A stretch of DNA of 28,420 bases from Choanephora cucurbitarum (taxonomy: Eukaryota; Mucoromycota; Mucoromycetes; Mucorales; Choanephoraceae). The stretch is taken from NCBI GenBank assembly GCA_025331435.1, contig JAIWNI010000189.1:1-28420 (forward strand), written 5' to 3'. Positions 1 through 9,352 of the stretch are shown piece after piece; the stretch's first letter is position 1, and each line of letters opens with the position of its first letter. A program made the translations under genes and the position numbers. Under the pieces are notes generated by a model that was not told where the DNA came from, ran no database searches, and was given only the letters and a program-made list of their open reading frames with translations.

Positions 1-1163
1 ATTAACTTCAACATACCAGGCTTATTGCTTTTCTTTGCTTTCAGGTAGAGCAAGGATGCTTTTGCAATGCTTAAAATAAACAGGATTATATATTCCTTCT
101 ATCAAAAAGTAAAAGGACTCAGTTTCTATAAGCTCTACTATATTTTATCATAAGATTATCGGATTTTAAATTTGGTGATACGCATGAATTAATTAGCCTC
201 AGCAAAAAATTGGTGACTAGAGAGATACAAAGGTGCGTGCGGATATACATATGTTTTTCCAGCTCGATTAAGGGAAGAGGGAGTAAAGAATGGTTGTAGA
301 CAGTCAAGAGTCTATAGTTTACATATTTTCTAATTGGAAAACATGCTGATTACACTACTAGCATTGTCTTTTGCAGACAGTGCCATATGACTTTATATGA
401 TGGATTAAGATGATTTTGTCTTATGGGCTGCCTATTCATTCTTCCACTAATAACTCTTGTATAGACACACACGTTGAGAAGTTTTGTACTTTGACGGTCT
501 TGTCATAAACACTTGCTACTTTTCCAAACAGGTTACTTTGAAAATAACAAAAAACTCTTCAAAAAAAAAAAAAAAAAAGGATAGCAATACGCAAATCATT
601 CTGAAGCTAGGTATTTAGTTGCATAAACTTTGAGTTTTGAATATATCTCATTACTACAACATGCATGTTTTTATCTTGGTATCGCTCTCAAGTTCTGAGC
701 GAAAGAACGCTACTTCTCTTCTTGCTTTTTAGCATGACATAGAGCTTTAAGATGTGCCTCGCTATCGTTGCATACCAAATTGGTTCTTTGTGTTATCAAA
801 AGGACAGAACTATAATGATGCGACAGAGGCATACTATACAGTTCCAACTCAAGGATTTGATAATTGAGAACATAAAGTAATTACAGTTTTTTCCTATTGA
901 TGTTTCAAATGTATGCTAAATAATACTGAGAAGCTTGTTTTAATTGATCATCAAAAGAAGATCCAAAGTTATTTTTATGCACCATTAAGTAATTTCGAGC
1001 AGTAACTTATAGAGAAAGTGCCCGAGCTTTTTTTTTTCTTTCAGAAAATCTGCAATCATTTATTGACAACACATGATGTGATAGCATCATCATGGCATTA
1101 TTTAAAGCAACAAATACTCATCTATCTGGTGTAAAAATTAATTGGAAAAAAATAAAAAAAAAT
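1..1163. other. intergenic, no gene recognised
   Basis: AT-rich non-coding sequence left of the Kre9-like gene. No reading frame here has recognisable protein character. It contains an A-run near 560-578. The right end is the 3' flank of the minus-strand gene that stops at 1164; an AATAAA-type signal on the minus strand lies near 1060. Confidence 0.6.
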
Positions 1164-1951
1164 CTAAGAGGATTCAGAAGCATCATCAGCGGTTTCGTCA
1201 GTAGATTCTTCAGTGACTTGAGCATCATCAGTAGATTCTTCTGTAGCTTGAGCATCATCAGTAGATTCTTCTGTAGCTTGAGCATCGTCAGTAGATTCTT
1301 CTGTAGCTTGAGCATCGTCAGTAGATTCTTCAGAAACTTCTTCAGTACTATCCTTAGTAACGTCTTCAGAGACATCTTCACTTTCATCAGCATCAGATTC
1401 ATCAGTAGAAGTACTGTCATCTCCAAGGCTTGTGTCAGCAGCAGAAGATCCAGCAGATTCAGTAGTGTTAGAGGGAAGAATAGAAAAGTAAGAAGAGTAA
1501 GTGGTAAAGGTGTTGTCGCCCTTAATTGCTAAAGCATAATCTTGACGTGAAGTAAGGTTAGAAGGAACAGTCCAGTTATAGCCTGCTGAACTGATATCAA
1601 TTGATTGAATATTGAGAACATTGGGAATGATTGTCACCAATGCAGAAGAGTCACCAGCCATCAAGGCGATAGATTGGATCTTGGTAGCAGTAGGATCAGT
1701 TTGAGTCCATTTGATGTTAAAAGTAGTGCCCATGATAGCAGAAGTCTAGTCAAACGAAAAAAAAAGAATCAGTATATGCAAATATAATATGACAAAAGCT
1801 TTCTCAAACTAACACTTTGAATAGGGTTGGTAATGGCTAAACCAGCATTTTCATTAGCGGCAGTAGTCAAGGTAGAGCTGGCAGGAGTAGGAGCAGCAGA
1901 AACCAAGGCAGCAAAGATGGGAGCAAAAGACAAGACACTGACGAACTTCAT
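1164..1951 (-). CDS. Kre9/KNH-like secreted acidic repeat protein
   Basis: Two exons, 1951-1814 and 1745-1164, joined across a 68-nt intron (donor GTTAGT, acceptor TAG) give about 239 residues in frame. Residues 1-20 form a signal peptide (MKFVSVLSFAPIFAALVSAA). Residues ~38-143 resemble the Kre9/KNH N-terminal domain of fungal wall proteins: ITNPIQS at the splice junction, then FNIKW, LVTIIPNV, YNWTVP and a final YSSYFSI strand. The rest is Ser/Thr/Asp/Glu-rich with four 10-residue repeats of the type ESTDDAQATE. The protein is probably secreted or wall-associated; family members act around beta-glucan assembly or are simply surface proteins. Unlike many relatives it ends ...DDASESS with no hydrophobic tail, so no GPI anchor signal is visible. 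The domain call is by pattern only. The TA-rich stretch near 2026-2042 could serve as TATA box. Confidence 0.8.
1201..1332 (-). repeat. 30-bp in-frame tandem repeat in the Kre9-like gene
   Basis: Four consecutive 30-bp units at 1201, 1231, 1261 and 1291 plus a partial fifth at 1321, nearly identical at the DNA level. They encode ESTDDAQ(A/V)TE units at about residues 184-228 of the minus-strand protein. The near-identity suggests recent expansion by slippage or recombination. The opposite strand and other frames also stay open through the repeat, which produces false overlapping frames. Confidence 0.93.
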
Positions 1952-3845
1952 TTTTGTTATGAGAATTGATGATAAGATTGTATATATCGAAATTGATAAT
2001 AGAAAGGAAATGGTTATAAAGTAGCTCTATATATATATATATTTTTTGAATGTAAAAAAAAGGTACGAAACAGTGACATTCATACTCCACTTTAATGGTA
2101 TGACAAAACAATAAAAAAGACTTGTAAATAGACACAGTTAGATGATCGCCTCGAGCTTTACTGAATAATAGTACTTAGTCCTACCTTTGCAACACATCTT
2201 GCTTCTTTTAATTCAATCCTTCAACTTTACACCATATGTCTTTTCACTCTTCTAATGAATTGATAAGATGATGTTTACCGAGGGGCTTAAACCTACTTAA
2301 GTGTCCTTATGAAAATAAATTCTAGAAAACAACAATAATATAGCGATTTCTCAAACGATAGTTCTCCGATATCACAAGTTTATTTAAATTTAGAAACAGG
2401 GCGTTATCCATATGTGCTGAATTTACCGCTAATTGTTTATGTCTCGGCACCTTCCAAGGCCCAGATCATACTATAATTAACTCATAATAGTAATGGGGAA
2501 ATTTTAACATCTTATTGCTACATTCTTTTTTTAAAAATGAAAGGGCTTTAAAATAAAACTTGTTTTTTCATTCTCAATTGGATTGCTTCAAATGCATTAA
2601 GTTGAACAAAATGCTTATCTCTTTTGAAGGAAAACAATGGTCTTCTTACCATACTGAGTCGGAATACCAATCAGAATTGGTTGAAAGAAATTATAGAGTA
2701 CCGTTAATTAGTTCAAACTGTTCCTTTCCAATAACACCTCCCCCTACATATGTATATAAGAGATAATTGTATGGTCATGAACTAGTAAAATTTTTACATT
2801 TATAATAGTTGTGTTTAGACTATACAGATAAAAACTCTTAGCATGTGCTCATCTTGTCGATCATGACAACTGTGTAACTTGCGCATTTTGGGACATTTGA
2901 TTGCTACACAATGCTTCAATAAAGGCAATGAAAATCCAGACATCAGCTTTCCAGCTTCTGATTGGCACCGGGTATATGTGTGTTTGCACACTATACATTT
3001 AACCTGGAAGGGTTATTTTTAGCATTGTGCTTCCATCTTGTCTTTTCTTTGGGGATAGCTTTGGTCAGTTTGTAAATCATATTTATATTTTTAATCAACT
3101 TTTTTAATAAATTCAATATGGAATTTAGCTAAACATCACTGAGTTTGTAGTAAGACATTGTCAAAAAAAAGGGGCGGGGGGAAGCAACTTTCGATAATTT
3201 CGGTAACCGATCTTAATGGTTACTGTCTGCATGAAGACGTTTATGGGTTTGAATGTTTCTTTTTTTGGAAATATTATTCAATTATCGTATGAATAGCTGA
3301 AGCACCTCTAATTCTGTGCTGTTTCGTTGATTTAGAAGAATATCATGTTGATTATATCATAAAGAGAACAGGAGTGTTTCAGGTATAAATCTGCTTTATT
3401 TTATTTTCTGTGTGAATAGAGTATCATTTCCGAGCAACCAAAGCTACATTTCCCCTAGAAAGTATTGTAACAACAACAAAAACAAGTTTTTTTTGAAGAG
3501 AAAGAATCTGTATGTGCACAAAAACATCTTTCTGATGTGCAATGTTGAAATGATATGCAAGACAAACAAATCCAGCTTCAAGTGGTATTTTGCAGCACCA
3601 ACTAATCTTTTTTTCTTAGTATATGGTTTTTTAAGTGAAGTCTAAATAGTTTTATAGTAGCTTTTTCTTTTTCTTAATGATATTCAGTGCTTGTTGCTTG
3701 TAAATTAAACAATTCAAGCACCATAAGTTAATTACAAAAAAAGTAATCATTTTCTTGTTGGTCATTCAAGGCAATTGTGTAAATTGGCAATCTACATTCT
3801 TATTTATCTTGACATATCGATCGCATTCTGAGCCGTTCTTGCCAA

Positions 3846-3862
3846 GCTGTCTCTAAGACAGC
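3846..3862. repeat. short perfect hairpin
   Basis: GCTGTCT, loop CTA, AGACAGC: a perfect 7-bp inverted repeat with a 3-nt loop in an otherwise featureless gap. It may be chance, or part of a structured RNA that I cannot identify. Confidence 0.5.
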
Positions 3863-4808
3863 AATTGAAAATTAGGTAGTGCTAAGCTACACTTACTTTC
3901 TTGGAGCAATGGGTTAGTCAGTATGGTACCTGGAAAGTCTTTGTCAAGATAGAATAAAGCCTCTAGATACATCAAGCTATAGAAACATGACTTACCTAGT
4001 ATATTCGTGTGTCTCGGAGTTCTATGCATTGAACTATTTCAATTTATTATGCTTCTAGAACTGTGTTCTAATTGTTTAATGTATTTGTATAAATGCGGTT
4101 AATATCCAAATAAGTTAATTCAGTTTCTCAAGTTGACACTTTGGATGTTGAATGGTATAGACGTTCTTTCGCCTTGGTTTCTTAATCTTCAGCTATACAT
4201 GTACTCAAGCGTAGAGGGCTAGATCATTTCAACAGGCGCCATGTACATAGGCGTTGGAGTTACTTCTCATCAACAGAAACTTCCTTTAGATGGCTCTTCT
4301 AAAAGAGCTGTGCTATGTGCGATCCAGCGGTATCCTATCACGACACGTAAATACATATGTTGTCAGCGTCAAGAAAATGCGCTTCTTTTTGTCTTTACCA
4401 TCACAGTGTTCCTGAAATAAATTACAAAAGGGGTTTCTAGATATTGTTTTACTTGTTGTCTTTTTACATGCACATTTCATCAGACGTGTTTTCTAGTTTG
4501 TTTGCTTCATCTTTAATGCCACAAATGGCTGCCAAATCACTTTAGAGCAGTCTTTTCACCTAGCTAACATTTGTCTATGGTTGTTTGTTTTTAGCTAGTT
4601 TGCTTCACGGTTAAAAACACAGACCATATCTTTTCCAAAAAGAAGTAGCTTGTTATCTGTCATCTAGACAATACTTTTGGAGCTAGTTGAATTTCTTGAT
4701 AATGTTAAAATTTATGTTCTTCCTCTTATCAGTCCAATAATCATTATTGCAGGCAGTATGTTGCGACCGAAATAATTTCAAAAGAGCCACTTTATTTCTC
4801 GACAAAGG

Positions 4809-4824
4809 AATGAATGAATGAATG
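4809..4824. repeat. (AATG)4 microsatellite
   Basis: Four AATG units directly right of the minus-strand AATAAA-type signal (near 4790), in the 3' flank of the small secreted protein gene. Confidence 0.85.
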
Positions 4825-4924
4825 AAACAGTTACTAATAAAGTGTAAAATACAAAAAGTCCTCTAAACTCCTACAACAACGGAAACTTCTTTCATTCTAT
4901 ATAGTATACCAAGTATGTCTCAGT

Positions 4925-5173
4925 TTAGCTTTGATTGATATTGTAGGTCTGCTTGTTCTTGTTGAGAACATTAACATTGACCAAATCACTAAGCAAACCA
5001 CCACTTTTGTGAGTAGAGCCAATGTTTTTGATGGTTTGACTGGATTGATGAACGTTGGTCTTTTTGTTGTCTTCATAATGAATGCGCTTGGGGCCATTCT
5101 TGCGGTGGTTACGGCTGCCAGCAGAGACAAGGACCACACAGAAAATAAGAGCGAGAACAAAAGAGAGCTTCAT
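4925..5173 (-). CDS. small secreted cationic protein, unknown
   Basis: Single-exon frame of 82 residues. Residues 1-18 form a clear signal peptide (MKLSFVLALIFCVVLVSA). The predicted mature chain of about 64 residues has no cysteine, is rich in Lys/Arg/His/Asn, begins GSRNHRKNGPKRIHYED and ends with an Asn/Val-rich segment (LVNVNVLNKNKQTYN). The start is supported by a TATA box about 73 bp upstream at 5246-5252 and by an AT-rich leader made of TTCAA-like pentamers. A minus-strand AATAAA-type signal lies near 4790. Overlapping frames on both strands are shadows. I do not recognise the family. It could be a wall-associated or secreted small protein; the absence of cysteines argues against hydrophobins and typical cysteine-rich secreted peptides. 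Confidence 0.7.
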   Translation of the reverse strand: MKLSFVLALIFCVVLVSAGSRNHRKNGPKRIHYEDNKKTNVHQSSQTIKNIGSTHKSGGLLSDLVNVNVLNKNKQTYNINQS

Positions 5174-5177
5174 TTGA

Positions 5178-5216
5178 TTGAGATTGGATTGAATTAAGTT
5201 GAATTGAATTGAATGA
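5178..5216 (-). repeat. degenerate TTCAA pentamer leader
   Basis: Between the TATA box and the ATG of the small secreted protein gene, the minus strand consists largely of CAATT/TTCAA pentamers with a few variants. It probably forms an unstructured 5' leader. Confidence 0.6.
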
Positions 5217-5245
5217 GGATCAATAAGTTGACTGAATTCAGTGTC

Positions 5246-5252
5246 TTTTATA
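5246..5252 (-). promoter_or_regulatory. TATA box of the small secreted protein gene
   Basis: TATAAAA on the minus strand (within GTATAAAAG), about 73 bp upstream of the ATG at 5173. The spacing suits a eukaryotic core promoter with a short leader. Confidence 0.65.
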
Positions 5253-6357
5253 CTTCTTGTCGTTACCTCTCTCCTATCTTCTCTTATTAGTTATTTATAG
5301 GATGCTCATCATCCTGTTTAGAAAGAAAGAGCAGAATGTACGTATTTGCCTTCTCCTTTTTCGTGTATATTCTGTTACGACACGATGTGCCAACACTTGT
5401 TGACGATAAAGAGATGGCCTACTTGATCACCAAAAGAAAAGGAGCAGAAAAATATGTTGTGCTACACATATTTTGCAGCACATACATACGGGAAATGATA
5501 AAAAGGAGACACTCATATGCGTCTTTATATGTATTTAATATGAAGATGGTAGTAACAAGGTCTATTGTTTTAGACAGTTTGTTGACATCTTTTTTCGAGC
5601 ATGATAAAACTATCTCCTCTCCTTCATCTTAGTTTTAAGAAAAATGAGTGATGGAAATCTGTCTTGACAAGCCAAATATTACTTTTTTTAAAAACCTTTG
5701 AGATAGTTTTACGTCATATCTTTCAGGTTAAACTACACCAAAATACTAAATGAAATCATGTCACTCAACAATAATGACAGGTACTAATCTTTGCCTCTTT
5801 TTCCTCTCACCAACTCTCTATCTCTGTCTCTCTTCTTTTGTATCTTTCTACTAATACAAAGATTACATGAAGTATACCCAAAAAAAGGAGACACTTACAA
5901 ACAAGAGCCAATCATATTTAGAGAAAATCAAAGTATATTATGCAACCGACGGGCTTTTCTTTTTTACTTGGGCTCGGAGTTTTGCACTAGCAATCTCAAA
6001 AGACCATGACATGATTTCATTTAAACAATCAAAGTAAACCAATCGAACTTTCGTCACAGTTGACTTTAACAGGGGTCTTTTTTGTCTTGTTTCTTCTCTT
6101 TTTTAATGAATACTCTTGTATGCTGTTTGTATCAATACATCTGTGCTTGTTTTGATCACAATTAAGAAGAAAATAAGCTATTTGGATCACTCTTTTAGAT
6201 TGAATGTGTGTATGAGAAAAGATAAAATAACCTATTGACGTGTTTAGGTTAGACAAACTGAACTTGAATTCTAGAAAAAAGTGATATACCAGCTTAATAA
6301 CTTAGATTTTTTGAGTCATTCTTTTTTTTTCTCTTCTCTTTTTTTCTTCTTTATATC
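5253..6357. other. intergenic, no firm gene
   Basis: Separates the divergently oriented secreted-protein and PKA regulatory subunit genes. A 98-codon frame at 5336-5632 (plus) lacks any domain or compositional support and I do not call it. The right end is a T/C-rich tract leading to CTTTATATCATG at 6349-6360, the leader of the PKA gene. Confidence 0.5.
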
Positions 6358-7765
6358 ATGTCGCATTCACAAGAGATTCACCCTTTCGAACAACAAAAGC
6401 CTCAACACTATAACAATGAAGAATATACTGAAGTGCTAAATGAATTAAATCAACAAGTTGTCCAACATCAACCAGAAGACATTTTGCAGTTTTGTGCTAC
6501 CTTTTTCTTGAATAAGTTAGAAGAAGAACGCGCTAAGGCTCGTCAATATGATCATCATCCATTAGGTGAGTTATTGAATAGAACAGGTTAATCCTAGAGG
6601 GAGAAACAAGAAGGAGAGCATTTCTCATGTATATATATCAAATGAAAAAACAGATCCTATTTCCCATGCCAGTCTAGGTCCCGATTTCCATCCCCACGGT
6701 ATAGATGAAGATATGCATGACCGTCAAAATCAAGACAACGATGACGATGACGAAGATGATGAAGAAAGAGATACAATAGCGGGTGAAATTCCTTCCATTT
6801 CTGGTCCACCTCCAAGTAGTCGCGGTCGTCGCACCTCTGTCAGTGCTGAGTCAATGCAACCTTCTCAGCACACACAAGAGTTTAAGAAGATTGTAATTCC
6901 CAAGAGTGATGAACAAAGAGAAAGTATTCGTGCTGCTATTGGAAACAACTTCTTGTTCAAGAACTTGGATGAGGAACAATATGAAGATGTAGTCAATGCT
7001 ATGGCTGAAAAGCGTATCTCTGCTCAAACACTTATCATTGAACAAGGTGCAGTGGGTGACTACTTTTACATTGTTGAGTCTGGCGAACTGGACTGTTTTA
7101 TCAACGGCAACAAAGTGACTTCCTATGGTCCTGGAGGAAGTTTTGGTGAATTGGCTCTGATGTACAATGCACCTCGCGCTGCTTCTATTCAGGCCGTCAC
7201 AGATTGTGTTCTCTATGCCTTGGATCGCGTGACATTTCGTTCTATCCTGATGGAAAACACAGCCCGTAAGAGACGTATGTACGAACGCTTTTTGGAGGAA
7301 GTGCCTATCTTCAAATCGCTGGAGACTTATGAACGCCACAAGATTGCAGATGCCTTAGAATCAATACAATACAATGACCAAGAGGTAGTGATGCGTGAAG
7401 GTGATGCTGGAGAAAACTTTTATCTTATTGAGTCGGGTGAAGCTATCTTTTACAAGTCTTTGCCTGATGGCACACAAAAGCAAGTGATGGTGGGTAAAAA
7501 GGGCGATTACTTTGGTGGTAAGTGAAGTTTTTAAGAAGGATAGGAAGAAAAAGCAACTCACTTTCTTTTTCTTTTTATCATAGAACTTTCCTTATTGAAT
7601 GATGAACCTCGTGCAGCCACTGTCATTGCTAATGGTAAACTTCGTTGCGCCACACTGAGTAAGAAGGCCTTTATTCGTTTGCTAGGACCTGTGATGGATA
7701 TCCTGAAGCGTAATTCTGAAAACTACCATGCTGTTCTCCAAAAGGACTCACAAAAAATGTTGTAA
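6358..7765 (+). CDS. pkaR: cAMP-dependent protein kinase regulatory subunit
   Basis: Three exons: 6358-6565 (or -6586), 6654-7517 and 7584-7765, giving about 417 (or 424) residues. Residues ~20-60 form the RII-type dimerisation/docking helix region (EEYTEVLNELNQQVV...DILQFCATFFLNKL). An acidic run (NDDDDEDDEERD) precedes the inhibitor site RGRRTSVS near residue 131, an RRxS sequence that is phosphorylatable, as in RII and Bcy1. Two cyclic-nucleotide-binding domains follow. Their phosphate-binding cassettes are intact: FGELALMYNAPRAAS (~233-247) and FGELSLLNDEPRAAT (~356-370), each with the Glu and Arg that hold cAMP. The second cassette is split by the last intron (donor GTAAGT, acceptor TAG). 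The protein would bind and inhibit the PKA catalytic subunit until cAMP binds. Two donors of the same phase make the end of exon 1 uncertain: GTGAGT after 6565 or GTTAAT after 6586. Confidence 0.96.
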
Positions 7766-8611
7766 ATGATTTCTTTTTTTTTCCTCTCTTTGTACCATTT
7801 TCTCTCTCTCTTTCCTCTGTAGATTATTTATTCAATGACAATAATAAAAAATAAAGAAGAAACTAGTCTCCAAAAAGAAAAGAAGTACCTTTGTGTTAAT
7901 GAATGTATTTCGATTTGAGCTTTTGTTGCAAATTCCTTTAGAGGCGCGGAATTCATCAACAGGAATTACAGTTGAGACTTTTTTTAGAAACAAAAGTCAG
8001 ATGTCTCGGTTAGAATTCGAGCAGTTTGAATTTCTTCAATGTCAAAAAGCATTGTCTTTCACTCTTCAAATAATTTTGAGCAATCAATTATTATCATTGA
8101 TTATGAAGTCAACTATGGAAAAAGACTGTTTATGGTTCTCAACTTCGATAGAGCACCCGCGATAAGTCTATCTACCATTCATTCGCACTTCTCTGCTATA
8201 GTTAGTGATTTTTCTGTATGGAATGCCAGCATTTTTTGCATGATTGCTATATAATGCAACTATCCAGTACTTCAAAAAAACCTGGTATGACTTCTCAATC
8301 ATATCTTCTAACTACAATGCCAACAACTGTTAAATCTATGGTCATGAAATACATAGTCATCCTTTGAAATCATGATTTCTGTTCATTTATGCTTGTCGGA
8401 ACCAAACTTCAGCCAATAAAGTTGCTAAGATTTATAGACCATAAGGGTAAACCTTATTCAGCGAACCTTGCTTTTAGAGAGTGTGACTTCTTGTAGAGTC
8501 ATTTCCTTATAGGGTAACCTAAGGGCAATGAATTTGTTTCTCAAAAGTCTCTGTTAATTCCAATTTAAAAGTATAGCACGGAACGCGTTCTTCTTTCTCT
8601 TCTTCAAAAGC
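7766..8611. other. intergenic between pkaR and MPDU1-like gene
   Basis: Begins with the pkaR 3' flank (AATAATAAAAAATAAA near 7840-7856). Two overlapping short frames at 7893-8254 show no domain and probably arise by chance. A short hairpin-like element (ATAAGG...CCTTAT) lies near 8441-8457. No other gene seen. Confidence 0.55.
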
Positions 8612-9352
8612 ATGCAGCTTCCTTCCTTTATTCGTGATCCATCTGTAGCACTAGTTGGAGAGAAATGCTATGTATCACTTGTAGAAAACCTAAATGTTCA
8701 AGATGTTGACTGTGTTAAGTACGCCATCAGCAAGGGACTTGGTTTGGGTATTGTGTTAGGTGGTTCTATCGTAAAGGTGCCACAGATCTTGACGATCCTC
8801 AGAAACAAGTCTGCTCAAGGCCTTTCACTGGCAAGTTATTTGCTTGAAACACTTTCTTATTTCATCACTTTATCCTATAACCTTCGTCAAGGAAATCCTT
8901 TCAGTACATTTGGTGAAATTATGTTTATCTGTATCCAGAATATCATCATCACATGCCTCATCTTCTATTTTGGTCGTCAACAAGGCCGATTGATGGCTGT
9001 CCTTGCTGGATTTGCAGGCATTCTTTATACCTTGAACAATGCTGAACTTGTTCCTCCCGTTTTGATGAGTAGTTTATATGCTGCTACCATTCCACTTAGT
9101 TTGGCAAGTAAAGTGCCTCAAATCTACACTAATTTTAAGAACAAATCTACCGGCCAACTGTCTGTCTTTACAGTCGTCAATTACCTTGCTGGTAGTGCTG
9201 CACGTGTGTTTACCACCATGACAGAATTAGATGATACACTCATGTTATTTGGTAACGTATTGGCTGCTACCTTCAATGCTATCTTAGTTTTGCAAGTTGT
9301 CCTTTATTGGGGCAATAAGGTTCAACGCAAGTCTACAAGTAAATTGGATTGA
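8612..9352 (+). CDS. MPDU1: MPDU1-like PQ-loop protein (mannose-P-dolichol utilisation)
   Basis: Intronless frame of 246 residues, essentially the length of human MPDU1/Lec35 (247). It carries the two diagnostic PQ-loops: GSIVKVPQILTILRNKSAQG (Pro57-Gln58) and LASKVPQIYTNFKNKSTGQL (Pro169-Gln170), each followed by the NKS..(G)LS signature. About seven hydrophobic segments fit the SWEET/PQ-loop fold. In the family, MPDU1 is an ER membrane protein needed for use of mannose-P-dolichol and glucose-P-dolichol in N-glycan, GPI-anchor and O-/C-mannose assembly; its exact biochemical activity is not settled. The start at 8612 gives the expected N-terminus (a short polar stretch before the first helix). 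AATAAATAAA follows the stop near 9379. Confidence 0.94.
   Translation: MQLPSFIRDPSVALVGEKCYVSLVENLNVQDVDCVKYAISKGLGLGIVLGGSIVKVPQILTILRNKSAQGLSLASYLLETLSYFITLSYNLRQGNPFSTFGEIMFICIQNIIITCLIFYFGRQQGRLMAVLAGFAGILYTLNNAELVPPVLMSSLYAATIPLSLASKVPQIYTNFKNKSTGQLSVFTVVNYLAGSAARVFTTMTELDDTLMLFGNVLAATFNAILVLQVVLYWGNKVQRKSTSKLD

Larger units (their letters stand above)
1952..4924. other. 2.97 kb intergenic stretch, no gene recognised
   Basis: Starts with the promoter of the Kre9-like gene (TA-rich at 2026-2042). No convincing coding region: the longest frames are short, lack recognisable domains, and one near 3412 would need a GTG start. Visible landmarks are a G-rich patch near 3169-3181, a perfect 7-bp hairpin at 3846-3862, a tetranucleotide repeat at 4809-4824 and the minus-strand poly(A) signal region near 4790 for the small secreted protein gene. 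Confidence 0.6.

Noticed and set aside
1092..1532. Open frames on the plus strand and in another minus frame across the repeat (FFCSLSIISR-type and KNLLTMLKLQ-type repeats)
   Set aside because: They are shadows of the 30-bp repeat in the Kre9-like gene; only the 1164-1951 minus frame has a signal peptide and a plausible spliced N-terminal domain.
3412..3645. 77-codon plus-strand frame in the left gap
   Set aside because: Needs a GTG start, unusual in eukaryotes, and shows no domain or leader features.
4897..5160. Alternative minus-strand frame with a hydrophobic start overlapping the small secreted protein
   Set aside because: It starts inside the favoured gene, its later part is not protein-like, and the signal peptide, TATA spacing and leader fit the frame starting at 5173 better. 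The plus-strand frame at 4931-5197 is likewise a shadow.
5336..5632. 98-codon plus-strand frame
   Set aside because: No domain, signal, promoter or compositional support; could be chance in AT-rich DNA. Conservation in a relative would change this.
6851..7339. 162-codon minus-strand frame opposite the PKA regulatory subunit
   Set aside because: Lies antisense to the conserved cyclic-nucleotide-binding exon and has no protein-like character.
7893..8254. Two overlapping short plus-strand frames
   Set aside because: Low-information sequence without motifs; they overlap each other in different frames and sit in the 3' flank of pkaR.
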